DNA of 64,000 nucleotides, from assembly GCA_021825925.1 (NCBI GenBank), contig JAKAFP010000003.1, positions 62,001 to 126,000 of the forward strand. Direction: 5' to 3'. Positions 1 to 8,417 of the stretch are shown here, piece after piece. The notes under the pieces were generated by a model that had not been told where the DNA came from, made no database searches, and saw only the letters and a list, made by a program, of their open reading frames with translations. A program made the position numbers and the translations under genes. This stretch comes from Chloroflexota bacterium. Lineage in GTDB: Bacteria; Chloroflexota; Anaerolineae; Anaerolineales; Anaerolineaceae. The first letter of the stretch is position 1. Each line of letters begins with the position of its first letter.

Positions 1-101
1 ATAATGAGCCCAACCACCGGTCCAAGGCCTACGGCATAAAGTAAACGGTGTAAATTTTGAGCAGGTTTGATCTTGCGCCAATCAAATGTTTTGGGGTCCA
101 T
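1..101 (-). CDS. N-terminus of a truncated protein, possibly deazaflavin-dependent nitroreductase-like
   Basis: Only the first 33 or so codons are present; the gene runs off the left edge. Reading the minus strand from the ATG at 101 gives an open frame beginning MDPKTFDWRK and reaching a hydrophobic stretch (LLYAVGLGPVVGLII). The start overlaps the last codons of the HXXEE gene by 20 bp, which is typical of translational coupling. The opening resembles, from memory, small F420/deazaflavin-dependent nitroreductase-family proteins of Chloroflexota, but too little is present to be sure. A small membrane protein is the alternative. Confidence 0.4.
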   Translation of the reverse strand, partial: MDPKTFDWRKIKPAQNLHRLLYAVGLGPVVGLI

Positions 102-507
102 GAATACTTCCCATCTTGAACAAGAGGAACGATCCGATGCCGAGCAGAAAGACTGCCGAAACGCAGCCCGGCCAATAGCCACCTCTGACAACCGCCGGAA
201 CGATGTGGATCAAACCGTTGAGCACTTCAATCACCGCCACTACACGGACAACCTTGAATGCCCAGGGGTGGGTTTGAAAGACGAACGGACTCAATCCAAG
301 CAGCAACGCCACGATCCCCAGGTTGGCTGCCGCAAACCCTTCAGCGGACCAGTGCAGCACCGGCACAAATGGCAGCCGGGTATGAAGCAGGCTGGTGGCC
401 GCGGGCAGGTTCCGCCACAGACCGGTAAGCACTTCTTCAATGCTGTGCGCGGCCTGGGTGAGACCCAGCGCCAGGTAAAGCCAGGGGATCTGATTCTGCT
501 GTTTCAT
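82..507 (-). CDS. HXXEE-domain small membrane protein
   Basis: 141-aa hydrophobic protein with about four predicted membrane segments. The motif HSIEE lies near residue 21, followed by a conserved-looking tract with further His (LHW, NGLIHI). This pattern fits the HXXEE family (DUF3793-type naming aside, the family is defined by the H-x-x-E-E motif), whose function is unknown. It is the fourth gene of a minus-strand run headed by a TetR regulator and an ABC-2 permease, separated from hlyD by 20 bp and overlapping the next gene downstream, so it is probably co-transcribed with the efflux genes. Function is not inferred beyond membrane location. Confidence 0.65.
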   Translation of the reverse strand: MKQQNQIPWLYLALGLTQAAHSIEEVLTGLWRNLPAATSLLHTRLPFVPVLHWSAEGFAAANLGIVALLLGLSPFVFQTHPWAFKVVRVVAVIEVLNGLIHIVPAVVRGGYWPGCVSAVFLLGIGSFLLFKMGSIHGPQNI

Positions 508-527
508 GATTCTGTTCCTGCCAGCCT

Positions 528-1871
528 TTATTGGTTGAAGCTCACATCCGCGGGCATGCCGGGTTTAAGTTTGCCCTCGGGGTTGGACATTTGCAGTTTG
601 ACCGCAAAAACCGTGGTCTTGCGCCCTTCGGAGGTCTGCACATTGCGGGGGGTGAACTCGGCCTGATCCGCGATGTGGATGATGACGGCTGCGAAGCTCT
701 CGCCGGGATAGGAATCCACGGATAGCGAAGCTTGCTGATTGACCGAAAGCAGCCCCACTTCGGTTTCGGGAACGTAGACCGTGATGGTCAGGGGATCCAG
801 CTGCCCGAGGGTGAAAGCGGGCGCGGCAGGCGAAAGCACTTCACCGACCTCGACAGATCGTCCGAGTACAACACCGTCAAAGGGGGCGGTGATCGAAAGC
901 TTGGCGAGCTGGGCATCCAGCAGGGCCAGGTTGGCCTGCGCCTGTTGGATGGCGGTCTGGGTTTGGTCTGCAGCCGCTCGGGCTTGATCCAACACAGCTC
1001 GGGCAGCCAGGACCTTGAGCGAATTCTCGCCGGTCTGCAGCGCCGCCAGCCGTGATTGAGCGGATTGAACCCTTTCCACTGCCAGAACCAGATCGCGCCT
1101 GGCCGCCAGGATCTTGATTGCGGACTCGGTTTCAATCAAGTCATCGTAAGCTTTTTGGGCATCTTCCAGTTTGGCCTGGGCATCGTCGTAGGCCGTTTGG
1201 GCAGCGTCTTTGAGATCAGTGTTGTTGGAGGTGTTGGCTTTCGCCAGCACATCCGCGGCAGTTTGGGCTCCAAACTTGCGCGCAAGTAGATCGCTTTCGG
1301 CTTGGACAAAGTCCAGGTTGGCTTTATCTGCCAGCAGGGCGGCTAAAGCAGCCTCGGCGTCAGTTCTGCCTCCCATTGCATTATCCACTTCGGATTGGGC
1401 TGCTGTGATCAGGTCCACGGGAGTGAAGGAACCGCCTGGCAGGGTGTAACCGCTTGGATTGGCGGTTGCCCAATCCGCGGCGCGTTGGGCGGAGGATTCT
1501 GCTTTGGCGGCTGCCAGCGCCAGGTCGAAATTTGCCTGGGCGGACGCCACAGCAGCCTGCGAGGTGGCCGCAGCGTTTTGCGCCACGAGTAGATTTGCTG
1601 CAGCAACGGAGCGCTGTGCCTGAAGCAGGGTGTCATCTATTTTAAAGAGCACATCCCCAGCTTTGACGTTGTCGCCTTCATTAACATTCACAGCAATGAC
1701 CTTGCCGCCGATCTCGGGTGAGAGGACTGAACTTTCAGCCTCAATGGTGCCGGAGACCAGCAGGGTGGCATCTTTCTTCGGAGACAGTGCAACGACGAGG
1801 AAATAGACGGCCACAGCGAGCACCAGGATCCCGACCGGGATGACGAACTTGGGAAAGGATTTATGTTTCAT
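528..1871 (-). CDS. HlyD-family membrane fusion protein of an efflux system
   Basis: 447-aa periplasmic/exoplasmic adaptor of the HlyD/EmrA type, expected to link an inner-membrane exporter to the outside. An N-terminal membrane anchor (about residues 8-28) is followed by a biotinyl-lipoyl-like half domain (VLSPEIGGKVIAVNVNEGDNV), a long Ala/Gln-rich alpha-helical hairpin of about 200 residues, the second lipoyl half (ITAPFDGVVLGRSVEVGEV) and a beta-barrel domain near the C-terminus. A TTG at 1883 could extend the frame by four codons, but the ATG at 1871 has GGAG six bases upstream and is preferred. It lies 28 bp after an ABC-2 permease gene; the partner ATPase that such systems need is not in the visible operon. 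Confidence 0.88.
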   Translation of the reverse strand: MKHKSFPKFVIPVGILVLAVAVYFLVVALSPKKDATLLVSGTIEAESSVLSPEIGGKVIAVNVNEGDNVKAGDVLFKIDDTLLQAQRSVAAANLLVAQNAAATSQAAVASAQANFDLALAAAKAESSAQRAADWATANPSGYTLPGGSFTPVDLITAAQSEVDNAMGGRTDAEAALAALLADKANLDFVQAESDLLARKFGAQTAADVLAKANTSNNTDLKDAAQTAYDDAQAKLEDAQKAYDDLIETESAIKILAARRDLVLAVERVQSAQSRLAALQTGENSLKVLAARAVLDQARAAADQTQTAIQQAQANLALLDAQLAKLSITAPFDGVVLGRSVEVGEVLSPAAPAFTLGQLDPLTITVYVPETEVGLLSVNQQASLSVDSYPGESFAAVIIHIADQAEFTPRNVQTSEGRKTTVFAVKLQMSNPEGKLKPGMPADVSFNQ

Positions 1872-1898
1872 ACTCAACTCCAATTTACGATATTGACG

Positions 1899-3029
1899 TC
1901 AATCAAGACGTTTGCGAAATCGCAGCGAAGCGGCCACCAAAATGACCACACCAAAGGCAAACAACGCCAGGGTTTCCACCCAGATGGAGGATAAGCCGGA
2001 TCCCTTAAGCACGACGGAGCGGATGATCACCAGGTAGTAGCGCAGCGGAATGATGGCCGAGAACCAGCGCAGCACAGCCGGCATGGCCTCGAGCGGAAAG
2101 AAAAAGCCGGAAAGAAAAATGGAAGGCAGCAGGGTCATCCACACCGTGAGCATGGCTTCCTGCTGGGTGTTGGCCATGGTGGAGGCGAAGAGGCCAATAC
2201 CCAGGCCGGAGAGCAGCAGCAGCCCAGAGGTGGCCACGATCAGGGTCAGGGAACCCCTGACAGGCACACCAAACCACCAGTGACCGATGGCCAGCACTTC
2301 AAAGGTATTGATCAGCGCCAGGAGCACGTAAGGCGTCACCTTGCCGACCACCAGTTCCCAGGGTCGGATGGGAGTGACGATCAATTGCTCGATCGTGCCG
2401 CGTTCGCGTTCGCGCACCACGGAGGTGGCGGTGAGGATGGAGGTGATGGCAAAGAGGATCATGCCGATCACACCCGGGATCATGAAGTAGTTGCTGACCA
2501 GATCGGGGTTGTACCAAACCTGGGTGCGGATCTCGAGGGGCTGCTGAAGGCGGGCGGTGTTGACGCCTGCACGCTGCAGGTTTTCCATCATCAACCTGGT
2601 GGAGTGGGCCTGTCCGATCAGGAGGGCAGCAGAATAGGCAGTGGAAGCTGAAGTGGGGTCCGATCCGTCAAGAATGAAGGCGGCCTGGGCATCCCCTTTG
2701 GCCAGGCGGGTACTGTAATCCGGCGGGATGATGATGGCGGCGCGCGCCTTTCCGTTCTCGATGAGAGTGCGAATCTCGTCCTCAGAAGTGACGGTATACG
2801 CCAGGCGGAAATAATCCGCGGCGCGGTAGGCATCGAGCAGCGAACGGGATTCAGCGCAGCGGCACTGATCGTAAACCGCAAGCGGAATGTTGCGCACATC
2901 ATTGGTGGCGGCGTATCCCAACAGGAAAAGCTGCATGATGGGAATGAGCAGGATGATCGCCAGGGCGCGTTTATCGCGCACGATCTGGATGAATTCCTTG
3001 CGGATGATCGAGATTAATCGCGAGTTCAT
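1899..3029 (-). CDS. ABC-2 type transporter permease (YhhJ/YbhR-like)
   Basis: 376-aa integral membrane subunit of an ABC exporter. The cytosolic N-terminus (IIRKEFIQIVRDKRALAIILLIPIMQ) is a hallmark of YhhJ/YbhR/YbhS-type permeases, followed by TM1, a large extracytoplasmic domain (about residues 45-180) and five more membrane segments at the C-terminal half, with the family-typical VVRERERGTIEQLIVTPIRPWELVVGK loop near residue 210. The start codon overlaps the TetR stop (ATGA, 3026-3029). Together with HlyD it should form a tripartite-type exporter of drugs or other toxic compounds, but no ATP-binding subunit is encoded next to it, nor fused to it. Confidence 0.88.
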   Translation of the reverse strand: MNSRLISIIRKEFIQIVRDKRALAIILLIPIMQLFLLGYAATNDVRNIPLAVYDQCRCAESRSLLDAYRAADYFRLAYTVTSEDEIRTLIENGKARAAIIIPPDYSTRLAKGDAQAAFILDGSDPTSASTAYSAALLIGQAHSTRLMMENLQRAGVNTARLQQPLEIRTQVWYNPDLVSNYFMIPGVIGMILFAITSILTATSVVRERERGTIEQLIVTPIRPWELVVGKVTPYVLLALINTFEVLAIGHWWFGVPVRGSLTLIVATSGLLLLSGLGIGLFASTMANTQQEAMLTVWMTLLPSIFLSGFFFPLEAMPAVLRWFSAIIPLRYYLVIIRSVVLKGSGLSSIWVETLALFAFGVVILVAASLRFRKRLD

Positions 3030-3640
3030 ATCATCTCCTTGTGCGCCAACACGCCATGCAGGTAAATATCCACAAAATCATCCAGCGACCCTTTGGGGAA
3101 GAGATTGGCAGGCATGTTCACCAACAAAAACTCGGTCATGTAATAAGAAAAGAACAGTCCGAGAAAGGATCTGAAAAGTACGAAGGGTTGAATTCCGCGT
3201 AGCTCATCCTGTTTGTCGGTGAATCGCACGACCAGCGGCAGCACCTGCGGAAAGATGGTCTGCAGCATGTTGGGCATGTTCTTTCCCTCAAACTCGACCA
3301 ACTCCACGAACATCAGTTTGATGAAATCAGGACGGCGGCCAAGTTCGGAGACCATGCTCCTGGCGGCATTACGCACGAAAGCTTCAAAAGTATCTCCCGG
3401 TGCGGCTTTTAAGAGCGGCAAAACCTGGTGAAACGGATGATACGCCACAATGACCTCGGAAAAAATGGATTCCTTGGTGGGGAAGTGGTTGTAGATGCCA
3501 CCCAGAGCCAGTCCGGCTTTTTCCGCGATCTGGCGCATGGAGGTGGCGGCGTAACCCTGTTCGACAAATAACTGGTGGGCTGCGTCTATAACCGCCCGGC
3601 GGGTGCGTTCCCCCTTGGAAAGTGCTTCGGTTTTAGTCAA
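3026..3640 (-). CDS. TetR/AcrR-family transcriptional regulator
   Basis: 204-aa one-component repressor. Residues 10-57 form a TetR helix-turn-helix (RRAVIDAAHQLF, then MRQIAEKAGLALGGIYNHF), the rest is an all-helical ligand-binding domain. It is the first gene of the efflux run and its promoter overlaps a 14-bp perfect palindrome at 3657-3670, consistent with autorepression and control of the permease and HlyD genes. It ends in a 4-bp overlap with the permease gene. The inducer is unknown; efflux context suggests a small hydrophobic compound. Confidence 0.9.
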   Translation of the reverse strand: MTKTEALSKGERTRRAVIDAAHQLFVEQGYAATSMRQIAEKAGLALGGIYNHFPTKESIFSEVIVAYHPFHQVLPLLKAAPGDTFEAFVRNAARSMVSELGRRPDFIKLMFVELVEFEGKNMPNMLQTIFPQVLPLVVRFTDKQDELRGIQPFVLFRSFLGLFFSYYMTEFLLVNMPANLFPKGSLDDFVDIYLHGVLAHKEMI

Positions 3641-3656
3641 GTATCCTCCAAATAAA

Positions 3657-3670
3657 AACGAACGTTCGTT
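3657..3670. promoter_or_regulatory. Palindromic operator for the TetR regulator
   Basis: Perfect 14-bp palindrome AACGAACGTTCGTT, 16 bp in front of the TetR start codon and immediately downstream of its predicted -10 box. TetR/AcrR operators commonly have this size, symmetry and position, so binding would block transcription start of the whole efflux run. Confidence 0.75.
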
Positions 3671-3673
3671 CTT

Positions 3674-3701
3674 ATATTAGCTCGTTTTTTGATAATGTCA
3701 A
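3674..3701 (-). promoter_or_regulatory. Promoter of the tetR-efflux run
   Basis: On the minus strand a perfect -35 TTGACA (3701-3696) is followed after 16 bp by TAATAT (3679-3674); an alternative -10 TATAAG lies at 3676-3671. The operator palindrome starts within a few bases of the -10 box. Confidence 0.65.
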
Positions 3702-3811
3702 GTGGTTTTATTTGAAATTTATAAACCTTTGTGTAAAACAATTGAATCTTGGGTTGAATTGTTCTATACTAATTAATACAATATTAGTCTTAATTACAAA
3801 AAGGAGATAAC

Positions 3812-4255
3812 ATGATCCTCGTGAGTATGATCCTTAAAGCCAAAGGGAACCAGGTTGTTAACGTTATGCCAGACGCAACAGTCGCTGAAGCCCTTCAACT
3901 CATGGCCGAAAAAAACATTGGCGCAATAATGGTCATGGATAAAGGTAAGCCAGTGGGAATTTTTTCGGAACGCGACTTTGTCCGTGAAGTATCAAGAGAT
4001 CAATGCATTACATTGAAAATGCCGGTGGAAACCTATATGACCAAGGAGCTTTACTGTGTCACTCCCTCTTCCACCATTGATGAATGCATGGCGTTGATGA
4101 CCAACAAACATATTCGCCACCTGCCTGTGATGGAAGCGGATGAACTGGTCGGACTCATCTCAATCGGTGACATCGTCAAGAACATGATCGAAGATAAAGA
4201 CTTGCTGATTGATAATTTACAAAGCTATATTTTTGGCGCTTCTTACGGAAGATAA
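3812..4255 (+). CDS. Tandem CBS-domain protein
   Basis: 147-aa soluble protein made almost only of two CBS domains (about residues 8-62 and 72-130). Typical CBS signatures are visible: VAEALQLMAEKNIGAIMVMDKGKPVGIFSERDFVR and a second copy with IDECMALMTNKHIRHLPVM and LVGLISIGDIVK. CBS pairs bind adenosyl compounds (AMP, ATP, SAM) and act as energy or redox sensors; stand-alone pairs like this have no assigned partner. The ATG at 3812 has AGGAG a few bases upstream. It is monocistronic, with a 63-bp inverted-repeat element just behind it. Confidence 0.88.
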   Translation: MILVSMILKAKGNQVVNVMPDATVAEALQLMAEKNIGAIMVMDKGKPVGIFSERDFVREVSRDQCITLKMPVETYMTKELYCVTPSSTIDECMALMTNKHIRHLPVMEADELVGLISIGDIVKNMIEDKDLLIDNLQSYIFGASYGR

Positions 4256-4263
4256 AAGTTTCG

Positions 4264-4326
4264 GTTGGGGCACATTGCACCTCTCCCTTAGTTCGGTTGA
4301 GTAAGTACCGTTCAACGTGCCCCAAC
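4264..4326. repeat. 63-bp element with inverted terminal arms, REP-like
   Basis: Perfect 10-bp inverted arms GTTGGGGCAC (4264-4273) and GTGCCCCAAC (4317-4326) enclose 43 bp with weaker internal pairing. The arms are identical to the outer 10 bp of the 28-bp palindrome inside the RAYT gene at 9202-9229, so the two belong to one repeat family. It lies 8 bp after the CBS gene and 19 bp from the end of the convergent gene, and could also work as a hairpin terminator. Confidence 0.7.
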
Positions 4327-4345
4327 ATTACGCCTTTACACAAAC

Positions 4346-6589
4346 CTAATCAATAAACAATCCTTCAAGAATACCTGTCAGGCCAGTCACCTTATAGTTC
4401 TTGCATGTAACCGGATCAAACAGGATGATTTTATTTAATTCTGAATCCATTTGCGCCAGGCTCACTCCAAGCCAGCCGTTTTGCGCCCAAATCAATCCCG
4501 TCGTGCCAACAGAAGGATTATCAAGTAACACATGATTTTCACTACCGTCGAGTTTCACCAAGCGAACGTCGCTATTATTGCGTCCGCGGTAGGCGATCCA
4601 TTCCCCGTCTGGGGATAAAACCGCGTTGAGCGCCTTGTGTGATCCGTCTTCGATCACAAACAAGTCTTCTGATACTCCAGTATTTGGATCAATTGACCGA
4701 ATCTGCCAGGCCGCACCTCCGCTAAACATGGCGGCGGTGATCAGGCGACTGTCATCTGGTATCCAACCTACTGTGGATTCAAACCCCAAAGAAGAAATTT
4801 GATGAACCTCACCAGTATCAACCTCCATGACCAGTAAACCGCTTGCGGTCCCATTTATATAAGCGATAAGCTTGCCATCATTGGACCAAAGCGGATCGTA
4901 TCCCCCCTCGACTGCCTTGAAGATGACCCTTCCAGTGGCAAGATCAAAAATATTGAATCCACTCTCAACCGGGTAAGTAATCTCGGTACCCGCCAGGTTC
5001 ATGGCGCCCCAATTGGCCGAGGCATCCACCACACTCCGGCCGGAACCATCCAAGTTGTAAACCACCAACCCCCAGGTATCTCCATCGGGCATGGGTTCAT
5101 AAATCAGGGCCTTACCTGTCATCTCTGCAGGTAGATCAGGCAGCGTGTGAAGCGTGACCGCAGTACCGCATGTACCAGCCAGCAACGCAGCAGTCGCGGG
5201 CAGTTCCGTGCGTTCCTTCGCTGGGGACCAGGTTCCGCTCCAACTTAATGGATCGCTGATGACCGTGAGTTTCGAGAACACCAGGGTTTGGTTTCCGGTA
5301 GGCAGTTGGGTAAACGACAAGCTCGTACTGAACTTCCCATCAGTCAATCCGCCTCCTCCACCACCCCCACCGCCGTTGGACGTCTGATCTTTGATCTGAA
5401 CACTGAGCCCGTAAACACTTGAATCCACCAATAAATTGAAACTATAACCGCCCTGTGAATCAGCAGAAATGCCTGCTAAATTGACAGTATGGCCGGCCAA
5501 ATTAAATTTAAGATCCGGCGTCCATTCCTGGCCAGGGACGACAGTGCCGCCGAAATCAAATGGAATTTCAACACTCTCTCCGAGGTCTGACTGGCTGATG
5601 GCAACCCCATTAAAAGTGATTGTGATCGGAAAACTCACCCCCACCGTATCAATCTCATAGACCCAGCCTTCAGGGCCAGTTTGAATATTATTCATGGCAT
5701 CAAGGTTCATTTTAAGGGGCACCTTCAACCCTTTTGCATCTATGATTTCGGGCATGCCGGTCTGCTGAATCCATTCCCCATCTTTTGTCTGGGGTTTAAA
5801 CTCGCCCACCAGAATGAATCCGGTCTCGGTTTCGATCACCTGGGTCACGTTCACACTTTCATCTACAGTGACAGCCGTGGATTGCTCTTCATTTACAGGC
5901 ATGGCTGTTGGCGCCACAGTAGGCGAGATTTCGATCACCGGCATCACTGTCATATCAGGCGGCGCAGGGACAAACCTGAGGTTCAACTCCCAGTTTTCAG
6001 GCACGGTTCCCGGCAGGGTATTCGCGATACAGGGGATCACCAGGACAGCCTCATTCACATCTGCGGGAACAGCCGGAAAATCATTCATGCGCTCCAGTCG
6101 AGTGCCGTCAGGCAGCAAGAGATACTCATTCGTGAGGCAGCCCGTCACATTCTCGTCGGTTGGGTTAGCCGACCGAGGCACGCCAAAGACGCGGTATTCA
6201 AGGTGGGTGCGGTCCGAAGAAAGCACGGCGCTGGTAACAGTGATGGTCACGCCGTCGCGGGTTTGTTCCACAGGCTCCGCCAGCACGCGGATGGGTGCAC
6301 CTTCATCCACCAGCCCGACGCCGGGTATGTACCCCAGCAGGCGGCGCATCTCCGCATACACCTTGTCCGGTCCGATGATCAAGGCAGTCAATACAATCGC
6401 GGCAGCCAAAACGATCAGAGCGATCCAGGCTGGGCGTAGCTGCAGCGGGCGCATTCGCGGTGCGGAACTGGCCCTGATTTTGCTGTTCAATTGAAACTCC
6501 AATGAATTGACGAAAGAATCTGACAAAGGCACGGAGGCATACAGCGCGCCGAGTTCTTGTTCCAGTTGGTCATAAATTTGTTCAGTCAT
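4346..6589 (-). CDS. Membrane-anchored protein with C-terminal TolB/WD40-like propeller, putative sigma-factor partner
   Basis: 747 aa. A short cytosolic N-terminus (MTEQIYDQLEQELGALYASVPLSD...) precedes one membrane segment (about residues 52-72), then about 330 extracytoplasmic residues, nine consecutive Gly codons (residues 406-414, DNA 5348-5374) and a C-terminal beta-propeller with TolB/PD40-type blades (DPLWSNDGKLIAYING, VLSPDGEWIAYRG). It overlaps the sigma-factor gene by 8 bp and has GGAGG before the ATG at 6589; a longer frame from 6652 lies wholly inside the sigma gene and is unlikely. By position and topology it is a candidate anti-sigma or signal-sensing protein, but I see no classical zinc anti-sigma motif. 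Confidence 0.72.
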   Translation of the reverse strand: MTEQIYDQLEQELGALYASVPLSDSFVNSLEFQLNSKIRASSAPRMRPLQLRPAWIALIVLAAAIVLTALIIGPDKVYAEMRRLLGYIPGVGLVDEGAPIRVLAEPVEQTRDGVTITVTSAVLSSDRTHLEYRVFGVPRSANPTDENVTGCLTNEYLLLPDGTRLERMNDFPAVPADVNEAVLVIPCIANTLPGTVPENWELNLRFVPAPPDMTVMPVIEISPTVAPTAMPVNEEQSTAVTVDESVNVTQVIETETGFILVGEFKPQTKDGEWIQQTGMPEIIDAKGLKVPLKMNLDAMNNIQTGPEGWVYEIDTVGVSFPITITFNGVAISQSDLGESVEIPFDFGGTVVPGQEWTPDLKFNLAGHTVNLAGISADSQGGYSFNLLVDSSVYGLSVQIKDQTSNGGGGGGGGGLTDGKFSTSLSFTQLPTGNQTLVFSKLTVISDPLSWSGTWSPAKERTELPATAALLAGTCGTAVTLHTLPDLPAEMTGKALIYEPMPDGDTWGLVVYNLDGSGRSVVDASANWGAMNLAGTEITYPVESGFNIFDLATGRVIFKAVEGGYDPLWSNDGKLIAYINGTASGLLVMEVDTGEVHQISSLGFESTVGWIPDDSRLITAAMFSGGAAWQIRSIDPNTGVSEDLFVIEDGSHKALNAVLSPDGEWIAYRGRNNSDVRLVKLDGSENHVLLDNPSVGTTGLIWAQNGWLGVSLAQMDSELNKIILFDPVTCKNYKVTGLTGILEGLFID

Positions 6590-7142
6590 GAGAATCCTCC
6601 AGCCGGCTGTGCAGCCGGTCCAGAAGCCGGTAAAGGCTTTTCTTGAGTGCATCTTCCTTGCGCTCCATCAAGCGCGCGATCTCGCCAAAACTGAGCTGGG
6701 CAGCATAACGCAGGCGCAGCAGCTCCTGCTCACCGTCTTCCAGTTCACACAGGAGTGCCTGCAGTTCGCGCAGACGTTCGCTGCGTATAGCTTGTTGAAG
6801 AAGGTCAGAGTCGAGGGCAGGAAGATCCTCGGGGAGAAATTGCGCACTTCCAGACTGTCTGAAATAGTCCACGGCTTTACGGCGGGCAATGGCAAACAGC
6901 CAGGCGCCAAAGTAGCCTTCGTGACGGTAGCGCGGAAAAGCTTCGAGTGCGCTGAGAAAGGTTTGAGCGGTGGCATCCTCGGCTTCGGCCTGGGAGCCGA
7001 TGCGGCTGTAGAGATAGCGGTAAACCTGTTTGACGTAGCGCAGGTAAAGGGCTTCAAAGGCGCGCACGTCCGTCTGGGCGGCGCGTACCAGATGTTCTTC
7101 TTCCTGCCGATCAACGCTCGGATTGAGTGATTTTTCAGTCAT
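6582..7142 (-). CDS. ECF-type RNA polymerase sigma factor (sigma-70 family)
   Basis: 186 aa, the normal size for an ECF sigma factor. Region 2 (about residues 20-90) shows AFEALYLRYVKQVYRYLYSRIGSQAEAEDATAQTFL and the following FGAWLFAIARRKAVDYFR; region 4 (about 125-180) shows ELLRLRYAAQLSFGEIARLMERKEDALKKSLYRLLDRL. It binds core RNA polymerase and directs it to a small regulon. The ATG at 7142 has AAGGA upstream. Its last codons overlap the start of the membrane-anchored propeller protein, the usual arrangement of a sigma factor with its regulator. Confidence 0.92.
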   Translation of the reverse strand: MTEKSLNPSVDRQEEEHLVRAAQTDVRAFEALYLRYVKQVYRYLYSRIGSQAEAEDATAQTFLSALEAFPRYRHEGYFGAWLFAIARRKAVDYFRQSGSAQFLPEDLPALDSDLLQQAIRSERLRELQALLCELEDGEQELLRLRYAAQLSFGEIARLMERKEDALKKSLYRLLDRLHSRLEDSHD

Positions 7143-7238
7143 GATTCCTTATCCGTTCTTTGCGCAAATTGGTTGTATTTGAGCTCAATAAGGATATCGG
7201 GAAATCAAAGAAAAAGGGACAATAATTCAATCATTTTT

Positions 7239-7259
7239 CCTCTCCCCTGTATGGAGAGG
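7239..7259. repeat. Small hairpin CCTCTCC / GGAGAGG
   Basis: Inverted repeat CCTCTCC (7239-7245) and GGAGAGG (7253-7259) with a 7-nt spacer, in the divergent gap between the sigma factor and homoserine dehydrogenase. It resembles half of the perfect 26-bp palindrome at 62681-62706 and may be a degenerate copy of the same dispersed palindrome. Confidence 0.4.
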
Positions 7260-7352
7260 GGAATAAAACAATTATAAAAGTATACATTTTCTTTGCCTTG
7301 CACATTTTCCTTCTTCAGGGGATAATCCGTGAAACAAAAATTGGAGGGAAGC

Positions 7353-8381
7353 ATGACCAGAGAAGTTCGGCTCGGATTGATCGGTTTTGGCAACGTTGGC
7401 CAGGGGTTTGCCCAGATCCTCAAGGAATCCCGAGAGGAATACATTGAAAAATTCGGCCTGGATCTCAAGATCACAGCCATTTCGGATGCCCGCATCGGCA
7501 GTCTTTACGACCCCAACGGACTGGATGCCGGAGAACTGCTTGAGCATGTCGCCAGCAAGGGATCGCTCAATCACCACCAAGCCGCGAAACCCGGCTGGGA
7601 CGCCCTGACCCTGATCCGCGAATGCAACGCGGATGTGATCGTGGAAATGAGCTACACCGACCTCAAAACCGGTCAGCCCGCCACCGACCATATCATTGAA
7701 GCCCTGACGCAAAAGAAACATGCGGTCACTTCCAACAAGGGACCGGTGGCGCTGCATTATTCCAGGCTGGATGCCCTGGCCGAAGCCAATGGTGTGCAGT
7801 TCGGCGTGGAAGGCACGGTGATGAGCGGCACACCCACCCTGCGCCTGGCGCGTGAAATTTTAGCCGCCGCCAGGATCCGCAAGGTGATGGGCATCTTCAA
7901 CGGTACCACCAACTATATCCTCACTCAGATGGAAAGCGGCATGAGCTACGCCGACGCGCTGGCCGAAGCCCAAAAATTGGGTTACGCTGAAGCGGACCCC
8001 ACCGGCGACGTGGAGGGTTTTGATGCAGCCGGCAAGGTGGTCATTCTGGCAAGGCTGGTGATGAATGAACAGATCAGCATGGAAGACGTGGACCGCACCG
8101 GCATTTCAAAGTTGACACTTGAAGACGTCAACGCAGCCAAGGCAGCCGGCGAACGGTGGAAGCTGATCGGAAGTCTTGAATTCGTGGATGGCAAACTGGT
8201 CACCAGCGTTAAACCACAGCGATTGCCTATCTCACATCCTCTTGCAGGGGTATCGGGTGCCACCAACGCGGCGCACTTCGTGACCGATTATGTGGGCGAA
8301 GTCACGCTGATCGGCCCGGGTGCCGGCAGACTGCCCACCGGATATGCAGTGATCGAAGATATTCTGGCAATTTACAGATAG
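7353..8381 (+). CDS. hom: Homoserine dehydrogenase
   Basis: 342-aa NAD(P)-dependent enzyme that reduces aspartate semialdehyde to homoserine for threonine and methionine synthesis. The N-terminal Rossmann fold shows GLIGFGNVGQGF (residues 8-19); the catalytic domain has SNKGPVA, EGTVMSGTPTLRLAREIL and the family signature GIFNGTTNYILTQM followed by GYAEADPTGDVEGFDAAGK. There is no C-terminal ACT domain, so the short form without ACT-mediated threonine inhibition is predicted. A GTG at 7329 could extend the frame, but the ATG at 7353 follows a strong GGAGGG and is chosen. Monocistronic, closed by a clear terminator. Confidence 0.93.
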   Translation: MTREVRLGLIGFGNVGQGFAQILKESREEYIEKFGLDLKITAISDARIGSLYDPNGLDAGELLEHVASKGSLNHHQAAKPGWDALTLIRECNADVIVEMSYTDLKTGQPATDHIIEALTQKKHAVTSNKGPVALHYSRLDALAEANGVQFGVEGTVMSGTPTLRLAREILAAARIRKVMGIFNGTTNYILTQMESGMSYADALAEAQKLGYAEADPTGDVEGFDAAGKVVILARLVMNEQISMEDVDRTGISKLTLEDVNAAKAAGERWKLIGSLEFVDGKLVTSVKPQRLPISHPLAGVSGATNAAHFVTDYVGEVTLIGPGAGRLPTGYAVIEDILAIYR

Positions 8382-8386
8382 GTTCC

Positions 8387-8417
8387 AAAAGCTCCGGCGC
8401 TTGCCGGAGCTTTTTTG
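8387..8417. terminator. Rho-independent terminator behind hom, probably bidirectional
   Basis: Twelve-bp stem AAAAGCTCCGGC (8387-8398) / GCCGGAGCTTTT (8403-8414) with a GCTT loop and a T tract on the plus strand. The A tract on the other side lets it also serve the convergent DinB gene. Confidence 0.9.

Noticed and set aside
5681-6494. Long plus-strand frames opposite the propeller gene
   Set aside because: Shadows of the minus-strand gene: no ribosome site, His/Arg/Ser-rich composition, no domain.
6590-6652. Extended start of the propeller protein at 6652
   Set aside because: Fully inside the sigma-factor gene; ATG 6589 has GGAGG and the normal short overlap.
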